Assembly: GCF_030704535.1 (NCBI RefSeq)
Contig: NC_081819.1
Location: forward strand, 19,626,001-19,690,000
From: Vitis vinifera
Taxonomy: Eukaryota; Streptophyta; Magnoliopsida; Vitales; Vitaceae
Reading direction: 5' to 3'
Length of the DNA: 64,000 nt
Below, piece by piece: positions 47,448 through 58,732 of this stretch. Position 1 is the stretch's first letter. The number at the start of each line of letters is the position of its first letter. Position numbers and translations under genes: made by a program. Below the pieces are notes generated by a model, which did no database searches, had not been told where the DNA came from, and saw nothing but the letters and a program-made list of their open reading frames with translations.

Positions 47448-48700
47448 ACAGTACTTATAGTCAGACTCTTATCTATTCACGTTTGTGAGTGAAAAGTTGT
47501 GTTTGGAAGGTGAGAAACCAAAATAATTATATTTGATCAATGAACATCTGCTGGTATGTGAATCATGTGATTCACGTCTTCATTTGATTCCATTGTTGTA
47601 AACTTCATTTATCATCATCAAATTACTTATACATTTCAGCAAATTGTAACACATTTTTATTACATCTATAGGCAATATTATCTTGCAATCAAGTGTGAAC
47701 CCAACCCGTTCATAAATAAGTTGGGTCATAAAGGTTGTTTGGGTATGATTAAATAAATAGGTTAGACAAGTTGAGTAATCAAATTTGAATACATCCCATT
47801 CATAAACAAGTCATAAAGGTCATTTTGATGTCATTAAATAAATAGGTTAGACAAGTTGAGTAGTCAAATCCGAAGCCGATATTTGATCATAACACGAACA
47901 TGACAACATCTAAACCAAACCCGCTCAAATTCATATTGTTTTTTTTTTTTTTTTAATGGGCTAGACCAGGCTGAATACCCTCGTAGTTGGGCTTCAAGCT
48001 AGCTAGGCCCAGGCCACCCCTACCCAAAGCCCAAACTGGCTTTAGGCAATTCTTGGGCCGAATTGGAAGTTAAACTTGAGTCCAACACCTTAATATGCAC
48101 ATTGTAAAATGAAAACAATACAAAAGTTAGTTCAATAGCATGTAAAAAATTCCAACATTTAGAAAGTTCAAATTTCATCTCTAGTGTAACTATTAAGATC
48201 TTTTGTATTAATTTTAGTTGTTGACGATTTTGTTCGTTGTTGACGATTTTGTTCCTTTTCATTATAGTATAAAATCTAAAAATATCCACTGAAGATTCAA
48301 GGTTGTTGTTCACTCAATTGGATTATAACAAATAAATTTGAAGTGCTAAAACATTCAAGTGCTAAAAGTCACAACTCAAGCACTTAAATAAGCACCTCGA
48401 AGGTTAAGTCTGCTTGAGCACTCATGCTGAGAATTGTCAATCAAGCTTTCAATAACATTTATGAGTCTTTTTTTTTCCCATTATTTATCATATATATATA
48501 TATATATATATATATTAGGTTTTGATACTTGGCCTAACTTGGATTTGCCCATGGAATAGGTTGGGGCTTAAAAAATCAATCTGAACCCAACCTTAAAGGG
48601 ATTGGATTGGGCTCAAATCATGCTTCAACCCAAAAAATTCGAACAGACTCAAGTTGGTCATATACTAAATCCAATTCTCTTCGAAGTTATATATAAGATT
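47448..48700 (+). repeat. OMT 3'-flank block, copy 1
   Basis: Sequence after the OMT2 stop (GTGTTTGGAAGGTGAGAAACC, an ATCATGTGATTCACGTCTTC stretch, a 'GGGCTAGACCAGGCT' tract, 'CCAAACTGGC...TTCTTGGGC') recurs after the relics at 50838 and 61690. It shows that gene ends and about 1 kb of flank were duplicated together. A short tandem repeat (GTTGACGATTTTGTTC) lies at about 48219-48258. Confidence 0.7.
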
Positions 48701-48844
48701 ACATGACACAAATGACATGTTTTATATAAGTCCCGAATATAATAGTTGAATTTTTTGAAGTGGTACTATATGTGAGAACGTTTATGTCCTCGGAATAACT
48801 AGTACAACTAACTAACAAAAGCTAAAGTAGCTCGTTAAAATGAA

Positions 48845-48864
48845 GGTTACAAATGCATAACTAT

Positions 48865-48902
<38 letters not shown>

Positions 48903-48922
48903 ATAGTTATGCATTTGTAACC
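48845..48922. repeat. 78 bp perfect palindrome
   Basis: GGTTACAAATGCATAACTAT... reads identically on the opposite strand through to 48922. Unique arms of about 26 bp enclose a (TA)n core of about 26 bp. It is capable of forming a cruciform or a long hairpin RNA. Confidence 0.9.
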
Positions 48923-50574
48923 TATATATATATAGGGTTTTTCTATAATGATACTGTTACCACAAAGTGTATTAAAGAGGTACCATTAGGATGAGCTCGG
49001 TATTGCACCCAAGAGGTACCATAAAATCTTTCTAGGAGTGAGTTATATGGAAATAGGTGGCATACTAGACCATCAGCTCATATTTTGTATGACCACATCC
49101 AGGTACCAACATGTACAACATGAGGTCATGTTTAGTTAGATGGATTTACTCATACGTTATATGTGTGTTGTGTTAAAATATACATAATCATCATTCAATG
49201 AGATTTAGTAATGGATGAACGTGTTTAACAATTTTCTTAAAAATAAATTTTATACATGAAATATATCTATAGGGATGTTAACTACAAAATTTGAAATTAA
49301 CATTAGTTAAACATATTTAAACCAAAATGTTAGGAGATGTGAATGAAATTAACATTAATCAAATATAAGATAGGATAAATGATACAATAATTTATTAAAC
49401 TTTTATTTTAATATCCCTTTTACATTAATTAAATATAATAATTCTAAGTTAAAGATATGTATTATACATATTGCAAAGATTATAAATTTATTCTTCTTAT
49501 CCATTTTTCTTATTTTTTAAAAAAAATATTTTTATAATATCAATTGTAAAATAAAAAAATAACATTCAAAGACCCAAAATTAATTACGATCCTTTGATTT
49601 TTTTTTTTAATCTGATCAAATAAATTAAATTGATTTAATTAGTCAAATTTAATTCTTATAGCCGCTTGGGCTTTCAAGCTGTAGTCGTGTAGGTTTTAAG
49701 GTTATACCCATTTAGTATTTTCTCTCATTTTACCACTACAACGGCAATGTATGTGGTCCTCCCATGATAGTCTTTTGTTACGTGACTAGAGTTTCGTCAC
49801 AATAGCACGGTCTATGCGACACCCCCCTGTAAGCCTATTCAAGGTGCTCAGTCTGCACGTCATGCTTTTCAAATGCTTTATATTGACTGGTTTCATCCTG
49901 CTATCAACTCATTAGGGAAACAAATCCAAATCCTGATCAATTTGTGTAGGAGCAACCAAGTTTTTTTTTCATTGTTAAGTCAATGACTATCGACAAACTC
50001 CTCAAACACAATCGGGTCGACATGCATGAACTCCAAAGAATTTTCCGACAACACCTACATACCCAATGCCTCAAGCATGATCCTCACTACATTTTGCTTT
50101 AACCAACCAACTTATTCTTCTTGATAAGCACTTCCGCTACACTATTATGGACACTAGACAAACAATATGTGACACTTTGCACATCTACAACCACCATTGT
50201 ACCATTGCATCTTCCATTTTTCCGCTGTTATCCCAAGTTATTTTTGCCACTATCGCACCCTACTCTATTACAACACTTGAACATTACTATATTCTAATTG
50301 CAATCTCTTAGGATTTTCTTTAAGTTCAAGTAGTGTTGTATCTTGCTAACGATGTGCGCATAAAAAGAGGTTTGACTATTAAATCCTAGAGGTGGGACAA
50401 TGGTTCCCTACTATACCGAGGTTGATACTTGAGGAGGTAGATTTACTTTAAGGATAGTGCTTTATCACATCTCAATCAATTAAATCTGATAAGTACCTAT
50501 TTCAAATTTATTTTCTTGTTTGCTTTTTTTTTAGGGTTGGCCAACTTTTGTTTACTTTCATTCCATGAAACCTA
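48923..50574. other. Intergenic, unrecognised moderately complex stretch
   Basis: 48,950-49,600 is AT-rich. 49,650-50,500 is more balanced in base composition and reads like old coding or retroelement sequence, but frames are closed and I recognise no protein. No gene is called. Confidence 0.35.
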
Positions 50575-50835
50575 ATTTACCAACAAAAAGGAATTCCTAG
50601 AGTTGGTAAAGTTGTGAGATTTAAATGGTTTGTTCTTGCTTATTGGGTATGGAATACTTTAAGTAAACCATAGTTATCTTTTTGCATGGTTTTGGGAAAG
50701 AGATGGCATGCCATGTTCTATAATAAGATTTTCCTAATAAAATGAGAGGCCCAAAGGGATTCCGTTTGTCTATTGATATGTTGTGCAAATAGGACTTTGA
50801 TAATGAAATTTCATAAAGTGGCCTAGTTGTACCAC
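50575..50835 (+). pseudogene. OMT relic, OMT1-like 3' end
   Basis: Starts near AGGAATTCCTAGAGTTGG (50588 on), equivalent to the EFLDLA region of OMT1. A ~26 bp deletion follows, then a degraded C-terminus ending ACTTTAAGTAAACC. From 50656 it tracks the OMT1 3' flank (AATAAAATGAG, TTGTGCAAATAGGA...TTTCATAAA). Only the last part of exon 4 plus flank survives. Confidence 0.8.
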
Positions 50836-50837
50836 CA

Positions 50838-51780
50838 GGCAATGGCAGCTGGATTTACTGGCATCAGATTTGAGTGCCTTGTGTATAATTACAAGATCAT
50901 GGAATTCTTCAAGTAAACAGCATACATAGTTTAATCAGTGAAAAATTGTGTTTGGAAGGTGAGAAACCAAAATAATTAAATTTAATCAATGAACATGTGC
51001 TGGTATGTGAATGATGTGATCCACGTCTTCATTTGATTCCATTATTGTTGTAAACTTCATTTATCACTACCGCTTTCATCAAGTTACTTCTGACATTTTC
51101 ATTAGCACGTAGGCAATATTGTTTTACAGCCAATAAACAAGTTGGATCATAAAGGTGAATTTTGACATGATTAACTAAATATAAGTTATATAGGTTGAAC
51201 AGTCAAACCCGAACATGATCTACCATTATGACCCGAACACAATTACACCTAACTCAAACCCGCTAAAATTTATATTGTTTTTTTTTCTTTTTTCTTTTTT
51301 CTTTTTTTAATTATGTTGTGATACGTGTCAAAATTATCACCATTGTTCCCGCACTTGCTACACACCTGACCTCATGTAAATGGGCTAGACCAGGCTTGGC
51401 TCAGACCCTCTTGGTTGGGCTCCAGGCTAGGCTCGGGACTCCCCTACCGAACCCCAAATGGGCCTTTGGATAGTTCTTGGGCTGAGTTGGATGTTAAACT
51501 TGAGTCCATGCCTGTCCCAGGCCCAAAAGTAGTTTAACAGTTAGCATGTTAAAATTCTCAGCTTTTGGAAGGTTCAAATCTCATCTCTTGCATAACATTT
51601 ATGGATAATGCTTATCATATATACATATTAGGTTTTAATACTCAGCCCAAGACCCTAAAGGGATTGGATTGGGCTTGAATCAGGCTTTGACCCGAAGTTT
51701 TTTAACAGACTTATATGAAGGAATATATAAGTAAGACTACATGGCACACTTAGCAGGTTCTATATAAATCCCCAATATGG
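50838..51780 (+). pseudogene. OMT relic, OMT2-like 3' end plus flank (block copy 2)
   Basis: CAGGCAATGGCAGCTGGATT opens a near-exact copy of the last ~80 bp of OMT2 exon 4 (one Trp codon changed to AAG near 50893) with its stop codon at about 50916. It is followed by the OMT2-type flank to about 51780. It sits directly behind the OMT1-like relic, so two unlike gene ends are joined. Confidence 0.85.
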
Positions 51781-52506
51781 GATTCAAATTTTTTATTGTA
51801 TTATAAAAAATATAAAGGAAATTCAAATATAATTAAAATTAATTAGAAATTTATATATTTTTAAATTATTTAATTTTTATATTAAAGAGTTAAAATAAAT
51901 TAAATAAGTTTAAAGTAGTATATAAAAATAATTCATTGACTTTAAATCTATTTTTTATTTTTCTTTACTACTTCTTCTTTTCTATTTTTATATTTTCTTT
52001 AAATTTTTTGAAAACCAAACATAACTGGGTAAAGCACAACTTCAAACAATATTGATTATAACGCTTCATATCACACAGTCAATTTAGGTTCACATCAACA
52101 CTAATTGATATCATTTAAGAAAAGTCTTTTTAAGAAAAAAAGAAAAAACCTTCATTATATCATCTAAAATTCAATTGGTATTAAAAAAAATAAAAATTAA
52201 GTCATTTATAATATTAAACCATCATCATTTGAATGACTCATACTTAGAATCAGAAGCAATATTTATTGGATCTTGAAGTAGTCCTAACTCCCATGTACTT
52301 CTTAGAGAGCACATTTGGTAATGTCTCAATAAACCTTTGGTTGGTACTTGTAGATTCTCAATATATATATATCATTGATTTAAAATTTCGTCCAATAACA
52401 ATCTTATAAATATATCTCATATATAAAATTTATTTTTAGGGAATTATTAACACATTTATGTAAAAAAATTTAGACTATGTTTGGTTCTTAAAAAATTTGA
52501 GAGAGC
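51781..52506. other. Intergenic with TATGTTTGG-type repeat
   Basis: About 51785-52025 is an AT-rich foldback relative of the element at 36.85 kb, ending AAAACCAAACATAACT. No gene is seen. Confidence 0.35.
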
Positions 52507-52676
52507 GTTGAAATGAAAGGACATGGTGGAGGGCAATGTTCATGCCGAACTACAAGAAGGCCCCCAAAGGGAAAGGGTTGAAACGAAAGGACATGGTGGA
52601 GGGTAATGTTCATGCCAAAGTCCAAGAAGGGCCGCCAAGGGAAAGGGTTGAAATGAAAGAACATGGTGGCGGTGGA
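52507..52676. repeat. 70 bp minisatellite, about 2.4 copies
   Basis: GTTGAAATGAAAGGACATGG starts at 52507, 52577 and 52647 with few differences. The third copy is cut short. Confidence 0.85.
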
Positions 52677-53572
52677 AGGTTACAAGACAATGATGTAATG
52701 TAAATGATCGAGTATAAATATCTATGATCTATTTTGCTTAGGCATACTTTGCTTAGGCATAATTGGAAAGTTGATTTAACTGGTCACGAGGGGAAGTAAT
52801 ACAAGAGTATATATAAACTACAAAAATGGGTCAAAGTGGATTTTCCCACACTAGCTCTTTCGGGTATTAACTCCACCAAAGATGATCCGAGGAGAAGCTT
52901 TGGTTACACTTGTTACAATTTTTTACTGTCCAATAACCAAAATGATTCTAAAGTAAATAATAATTAGTTACACCAAAATATGATCAGAGTTGGAACCACA
53001 TCCATAACCCAAGTCAATTTGTGAGGTTAATATTTTGAAAAGAGCCAATGACATTGATTGAGCCAAACAAATCCAATGATATCCAATTAGGATGTCCAAC
53101 CATATCTTAAAATACCACCAAAAATTTTTGAAAAGAATCAAGTTAAAGAATTTGTACCCAAATGGGATCTAATGGTATTTTTTTTTGAATCCATACCCAA
53201 AAAATATAAAATATAAGCAAAAGATCAAAAGCAAGGGAATAGAGTATTCAACTTATAGATAATTCACATGATTTTTTCGTTTATTATCAGGATTTTGCTT
53301 GTAAGTGCATGTGCAGAAATTCAATTTACATATGCCTAAAACTGTTTCATTAAATAATCGGATAGATGATCTAGGAGAAGTCTAGAAATTGTCATCATCA
53401 AATGCATCACTTGAAGATGTTTTCAACCCAGAGTTAAAAAAAAGGAGAATAATAATAATAAATTAAAAAAAAAAAGGTGGGTTGGCCAGAGTTTGGCCAA
53501 AGACCCTATACCATGCACGACCTGCCCAAAAATCTGGCAGAAATTGTCCATGTAGATATCCATTTCTATAGC
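52677..53572. other. Former upstream region of OMT3, nothing recognised
   Basis: No gene. Before the copia insertion this sequence stood directly upstream of the OMT3 TATA box. Confidence 0.4.
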
Positions 53573-53577
53573 ATTCT

Positions 53578-53787
53578 TGAAAAGAAGAAGAATTGGCTGA
53601 ATGATTATTATTGATGTTGAAGTGTGTATTTATACAAGGAGGTTTGAGATCTTTCTCTACAAGTCAGGAATCAGCTTACCATATTCTAGACTATCCATCT
53701 ATAAGTCAGGAATTACAATAGGAAAACTAACATATACAAATCATCTATTCTTAATATGAAAGATTTAGAAATATTGACTTTCTAACA
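53578..53787 (-). repeat. 3' LTR of copia copy 2
   Basis: 210 bp. It is the downstream LTR in element orientation, adjoining the purine tract after the gag-pol stop. Confidence 0.95.
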
Positions 53788-53794
53788 CTCCCCC

Positions 53795-56700
53795 TCAAGT
53801 TGGAGAGTGGATATCCTGCACTCCCAACTTGCGAATCATAGGAGCAAAAAACTCCTTTCCCAATGGTTTAGTCAAAATGTCTGCAAGTTGGTGCGCTGAG
53901 CTCACATGTCTTGTAATAATGGAACCATCTTGGATCTTGTCCCTAATATAGTGACAATCCATCTCAATGTGTCTAGTACGCTCATGGAAAACAGGGTTGG
54001 CTGCAATGTGCAATGCTGCCTTGTTGTCACAATACAACAAGGCAGGTTCCTTATGTAAAACACCCAAATCTTTCAAAAGGTACCGAAGCCATGTCAACTC
54101 ACAACAAGCTCCTGTCATTGCACGATACTCTGCTTCGGCTGAAGAGAGTGACACTGTTTTCTGTCGCTTTGATCTCCAAGAAATCAGTGAAGGTCCAAGG
54201 AATACACAGTAGCCTGTAGTGGACCTTCTAGTAAGTGGACAACCTGCCCAATCAGAATCACAATAGGCTCTCAATCTGAAATCATTATTCGAAGAGAAGA
54301 ACAGACCTTGACCAGGTGCATTCTTAAGATAACGTACAACTCTGAACGCTGCTTCCATATGAGCCTTTCTCGGTTGATGCATAAACCGGCTTAACACATG
54401 AACTGCATAAGTGATATCTGGCCTCGACACAGTTAGATATATTAACCTTCCAACCAATCTCCTATAACGACCTTGATCCTTGAGCAAATCGCTCTTATCA
54501 GACAATTTCAATCCTCGTTCCATAGGTGTATCAATAGGGGCAGCGCCCAACAATCTTGCATCCTCAATAATCTCTAATGCATACTTACGTTGGGAAATAA
54601 AAATCCCATTTTTAGAAGCAGAAACCTCAATGCCAAGAAAGTATTTTAAATCACCCAGATCTTTGAGATGAAAATGACTATGCAGAAATTTTTTTGTTGT
54701 AGCAATGCTCACAGGATCATTTCCAGTAATCAGAATATCATCAACATATATCAAGAGGGCAGTAAAGGACTTGCCTTGTTTTTTGGTGAACAAAGAATAA
54801 TCGGCTCGAGATTGTGCATAACCGGCGGATTGAATAGCTTCTGAGAACTTGGCGAACCACTGGCGAGAAGCTTGTTTCAGACCGTAGAGTGATTTATGAA
54901 GGCGACATACCAAGTTTTCCTCCCCCTGTCGCCGAAGCCCTAGCGGCGGAGACATATATATTTCCTCATGTAAGTCGCCATGAAAAAAAGCGTTGTTAAC
55001 ATCCATTTGATGAATAGACCAGCCACGGGCTGCGGCCAATGCAAGCAAGCAGCGGACAGATATGATCTTGGCGGTGGGGGAAAAGGTATCCTGATAATCG
55101 ACACCTTCTAATTGAGTAAAGCCTTTCGCTACCAATCGTGCTTTGTAACGCTCAATAGACCCATCTGAACGGTGTTTAATTTTATACACCCATCGACAGC
55201 CAATCGGTGTCTTGCCGGCCGGAAGTGGAGTGAGAGACCAAGTGCCATTAGCTTGGAGAGCTTGCAATTCAGAACGCATTGCCTTCTGCCACTCAGGATG
55301 AGCGGCTGCTTCCGAATAAGACCTGGGTTCTGTGACAGCACTATGTTGAGCAACAAAAGATCTATATGCAGGCTTATATCTGTGATAAGAAACATAATTG
55401 GCCAGTAGATATCGTGTACCTTTAGTTGGACCTGGAATCAAGGAAGACGATTGATTGGAGGAAACGTGGGAGCAAACATAATCGTGGAGCTTGATTGGCG
55501 GGGCGATATGGCGGCTAGAGCGACGGAGCGGAGTGGCTGGTTTGGGTGAGTGTGTTTCTGGTGAAAAGATGGGTGTCTCAGCTGGAGGAGCGGACGGGAT
55601 GGATGCAAACGGTGGCCCCGGAGAAGGCGATACTAGAGTTGTAGAAGGCGATGGTGAAGGGTTTGGATCAATCTGAGAAGAAGGTTCGATAATGAGTTCG
55701 GAAGGTCGAGAAGGAGAGGAAAAGTCATCATTTTCTGTGGTGGGAGACGGTGTGCTTGTGTGGTTGGAAAGAAGAGGGGAAAGTGCGTGAGAAGTAGAGT
55801 CAAAGGAGGAAGAGATGTCGTGGGCCACTAAGGGGATTGGACCAGAATTATGGGTCAACGAAGGGAGAGTAGAGTTGGGCTTGAGAGAGACATAAGGAAA
55901 AATATCTTCATGAAATTTGACATCTCGGCTAGTAAAGACCTTTTTGGTTGATAAATCAAATAATTTGTATGCTTTTTGACCAACAGGATAACCGATGAAG
56001 ATGGATGGCATGGCACGGTAATCAAATTTGTGAGAGGTGTGAACATTGGTGGCATAGGCTAAACATCCGAAAACACGGAGATGGGAGTAAGAAGGTGGTT
56101 TTGAGTAAAGCAATTCAAAAGGAGTTTTGAAAGACAATATTGGTGAAGGTAACCGATTGATGATATGTACGGCAGTGAGAGCACACTCCCCCCAAAATTG
56201 AGTGGGAACTTGAGCATGGAATTTCAAAGCTCGGGCTACTTGTAAAATATGACGATGTTTGCGTTCCACAACCCCATTTTGTTGAGGCGTGTAAACACAA
56301 GAATGTTGAAAGATGACACCATTATCTTGGAAAAAGGAACGAAGTGAGGTAAATTCTCTACCATTGTCACTTCGAAAAGTTTTAATGCGAAATTCAAATT
56401 GTGTGAACACATAGCTGAAGAAACGTTTTAAAAGTGATTGTGCTTCATCTTTATGTCGCATTAAAAATATCCAAGTGAAACGTGTATAATCATCGACAAT
56501 AGTGAGAAAGTAATGGGCACCAAACAGAGAAGGGTGTCGATAACGTCCCCAAATGTCACAATGAATAATCTCAAAAGGTTTTGTAGAAGAAATAGCACTA
56601 GTACCAAAAGGTAAACGACTTTGCTTAGCCAAAGGACATATAGGGCAAGCATTATTGGACTGAACAGAAAAATTCAAGAAATTCTTGGCAATGAAACTCA

Positions 56701-58348
56701 AACGAGAAGGTGATACATGGCCTAAGCGACTGTGCCAGAGATTAGTGGAAGAGATGGCGAGATTGCAGGCTGGTTGGTTTGTGGATGAGGAATGGTTGGT
56801 TAAAGATTTCTCCGTCGCTAGTGCCACCAAATAGTATAGTCCGTCACGTTGTTTACCCAAACCAATCGTCCTCCTCGTAGCCAGATCCTGCAAAATACAC
56901 CAATAAGGGAAAAATGTCACTGAACAATTTAGACCTCTTGTCAAACGACTAACTGATATTAAATCAACTTTGAATGTAGGCACAGATAAGACATCATGCA
57001 GATAATAGACGGAATTCAGAGGCAAAGTCCCTTTCGTAACGATATTCGCTTTTTCTCCACTAGGCAATAATACGGGCGGTAACGAGCAATTTTTATCTTT
57101 ATGCAATAACTTAGAGGATGAAGTAATATGATCTGTCGCCCCACTATCAATAATCCAATTGCGGGAAGCGACTTTGGACAAACCTGGCTTTGTTACCGCA
57201 TTCACTTTGGAACTAGAGTTTTCATCTTGGTTATTAAGAAGTGACAAAAGTTGCTTGAGTTGGGCTTCTGACAATGCAACTGCAGGTTTCCCTTCATCTG
57301 CCTCAGAAACTTGGTTAGCCGCAGAAAAACTTTTATTCCGATTTGAGTTTGAGCCTAAGTTCATTCTTGCTTTAGGATGGTCTGGTGGGTATCCATGTAG
57401 TTGAAAACACTTTTGGACCCAATGACCCATATCTCCACAATACGAGCACTGGGGACGTCCTCTACCAGAACCCATGCGGCGCCGATCTTGATCAAAAAAT
57501 GGTCTGCCATCTTGTCCTTGAGAAGACCGATTCTCCCGGAAATTTTGAGAACCAGAGGGGCGATTAGTCGGTTCCATCCTTCTTGTGTTCGATCGATCTA
57601 TTCCGTCCTTCCAAGTTGTCGAAGACTTTCCGTTGCTGCGCACGGCCATAGCAGCACTTGCGGCAGATTCCGCTGCTGCGTTCGTCGAAGTGAGGAGGCG
57701 TTGCTTTTCTTCTTGAGAGATAGAGGAGTATGCTTGGCAGACAGAAGGAAGAGGATTCATCAGGAGGATTTGCCCGCGAATAGCACTGTAAGATTCATTC
57801 AAACCCATCAGAAATTGCATCAATTTTTGTTGATCTTGTTGTGCCCCATGTGCTGCAGCGTTGTAGGAAGCCAGTTCATCCCACAGGCCTTTCAATTTTG
57901 TGTAATAGGCAGAGACAGAGAGTTGCTCTTGTCGAAGACAAGCAATATCTCGCTGAATTTCAAAGATGCGAGGCGCATTGCTCTGAGAGAATCGCTCACA
58001 GAGATCTTCCCAAACTTCATGAGAAGTAGAATAATAAATTACACTGTCCGCAATTTCTGGATTGAGAGTGTTGACGATCCAAGAGTGAACCATGTCGTTA
58101 CACCGTGACCAAGTCGCATAACCTTCAGGATCAATTTCTTCTGAAGGAGCCTTGATCGAGCCATTAACAAAACCCAATTTGTTCTTGGAGTTTAAAGCTA
58201 GAATCATAGCCCTTTTCCAAGCCGAATAATTGTCTCCATTCAAAGATTTGGAAATCAAAACCAAACCTGGGTGATCTGAATGGTGAGTGAAATAGGGATT
58301 GGAGAGATCTGCCTTTGAGAAATTCGTAGGAATCTCTGATTTTGCCAT
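53795..58348 (-). CDS. Copia gag-pol polyprotein, intact
   Basis: One open frame of 1,517 codons. In order: gag N-terminal domain (about 15-200); zinc knuckle CSYCGDMGHWVQKC (about 301-314, CX2CX4HX4C); aspartic protease DSG (about 401); integrase zinc region (WHSRLGH...CPIC, about 540-590); integrase core with the two Asp and one Glu seen in VDDYTRF, RSDNGRE and VVERKHR; reverse transcriptase with YVDD (about 1200); RNase H with YCDSDWAG, SSAEAEY and YCDNKAA. All key residues are present and the length is normal for copia elements. Compared with copy 1 it lacks every stop and frameshift. Confidence 0.96.
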   Translation of the reverse strand: MAKSEIPTNFSKADLSNPYFTHHSDHPGLVLISKSLNGDNYSAWKRAMILALNSKNKLGFVNGSIKAPSEEIDPEGYATWSRCNDMVHSWIVNTLNPEIADSVIYYSTSHEVWEDLCERFSQSNAPRIFEIQRDIACLRQEQLSVSAYYTKLKGLWDELASYNAAAHGAQQDQQKLMQFLMGLNESYSAIRGQILLMNPLPSVCQAYSSISQEEKQRLLTSTNAAAESAASAAMAVRSNGKSSTTWKDGIDRSNTRRMEPTNRPSGSQNFRENRSSQGQDGRPFFDQDRRRMGSGRGRPQCSYCGDMGHWVQKCFQLHGYPPDHPKARMNLGSNSNRNKSFSAANQVSEADEGKPAVALSEAQLKQLLSLLNNQDENSSSKVNAVTKPGLSKVASRNWIIDSGATDHITSSSKLLHKDKNCSLPPVLLPSGEKANIVTKGTLPLNSVYYLHDVLSVPTFKVDLISVSRLTRGLNCSVTFFPYWCILQDLATRRTIGLGKQRDGLYYLVALATEKSLTNHSSSTNQPACNLAISSTNLWHSRLGHVSPSRLSFIAKNFLNFSVQSNNACPICPLAKQSRLPFGTSAISSTKPFEIIHCDIWGRYRHPSLFGAHYFLTIVDDYTRFTWIFLMRHKDEAQSLLKRFFSYVFTQFEFRIKTFRSDNGREFTSLRSFFQDNGVIFQHSCVYTPQQNGVVERKHRHILQVARALKFHAQVPTQFWGECALTAVHIINRLPSPILSFKTPFELLYSKPPSYSHLRVFGCLAYATNVHTSHKFDYRAMPSIFIGYPVGQKAYKLFDLSTKKVFTSRDVKFHEDIFPYVSLKPNSTLPSLTHNSGPIPLVAHDISSSFDSTSHALSPLLSNHTSTPSPTTENDDFSSPSRPSELIIEPSSQIDPNPSPSPSTTLVSPSPGPPFASIPSAPPAETPIFSPETHSPKPATPLRRSSRHIAPPIKLHDYVCSHVSSNQSSSLIPGPTKGTRYLLANYVSYHRYKPAYRSFVAQHSAVTEPRSYSEAAAHPEWQKAMRSELQALQANGTWSLTPLPAGKTPIGCRWVYKIKHRSDGSIERYKARLVAKGFTQLEGVDYQDTFSPTAKIISVRCLLALAAARGWSIHQMDVNNAFFHGDLHEEIYMSPPLGLRRQGEENLVCRLHKSLYGLKQASRQWFAKFSEAIQSAGYAQSRADYSLFTKKQGKSFTALLIYVDDILITGNDPVSIATTKKFLHSHFHLKDLGDLKYFLGIEVSASKNGIFISQRKYALEIIEDARLLGAAPIDTPMERGLKLSDKSDLLKDQGRYRRLVGRLIYLTVSRPDITYAVHVLSRFMHQPRKAHMEAAFRVVRYLKNAPGQGLFFSSNNDFRLRAYCDSDWAGCPLTRRSTTGYCVFLGPSLISWRSKRQKTVSLSSAEAEYRAMTGACCELTWLRYLLKDLGVLHKEPALLYCDNKAALHIAANPVFHERTRHIEMDCHYIRDKIQDGSIITRHVSSAHQLADILTKPLGKEFFAPMIRKLGVQDIHSPT

Positions 58349-58429
58349 GATGATTGAAGAAAAGAGATGCTACACGAGAGAGATTAGAGTGCAGCAATGA
58401 ATCAGGATTTTAGTCCTGCTCTGATACCA

Positions 58430-58639
58430 TGAAAAGAAGAAGAATTGGCTGAATGATTATTATTGATGTTGAAGTGTGTATTTATACAAGGAGGTTTGAG
58501 ATCTTTCTCTACAAGTCAGGAATCAGCTTACCATATTCTAGACTATCCATCTATAAGTCAGGAATTACAATAGGAAAACTAACATATACAAATCATCTAT
58601 TGTTAATATGAAAGATTTAGAAAGATTGACTTTCTAACA
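58430..58639 (-). repeat. 5' LTR of copia copy 2, abutting the OMT3 promoter
   Basis: 210 bp carrying the element's own promoter, with transcription directed away from OMT3. Its outer end is at 58639, five bases before the OMT3 TATA box. Confidence 0.95.
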
Positions 58640-58643
58640 ATTC

Positions 58644-58732
58644 TATATAATGTACAGAGGTGTGGTGGTTTGGATCATCACGAAGAAATTGAGTGAGAGA
58701 AAGGGACAGTTGTTTACCAATCAGAGCCAATA
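58644..58732 (+). promoter_or_regulatory. Remaining core promoter and leader of OMT3
   Basis: TATATAA at 58644-58650 begins at the last base of the ATTCT target duplication. The ATG follows at 58733, so only about 90 bp of native upstream sequence remains attached to the gene. Confidence 0.65.

Larger units (their letters stand above)
53578..58639 (-). mobile_element. Ty1/copia LTR retrotransposon, copy 2 (structurally intact)
   Basis: A 5,062 bp element in minus orientation. The 210 bp LTRs (53578-53787 and 58430-58639) differ at two sites by eye (about 1%). The target duplication ATTCT is perfect (53573-53577, 58640-58644). The TGGTATCAGAGC primer-binding site and purine tract are both present, and a single uninterrupted gag-pol frame lies inside. 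It is the same family as copy 1, younger by LTR divergence, and possibly still competent. Confidence 0.97.

Noticed and set aside
49650..50500. Stretch with balanced composition resembling old coding sequence
   Set aside because: All frames are closed at short distance and no motif of a known retroelement or gene could be read, so no call was made.
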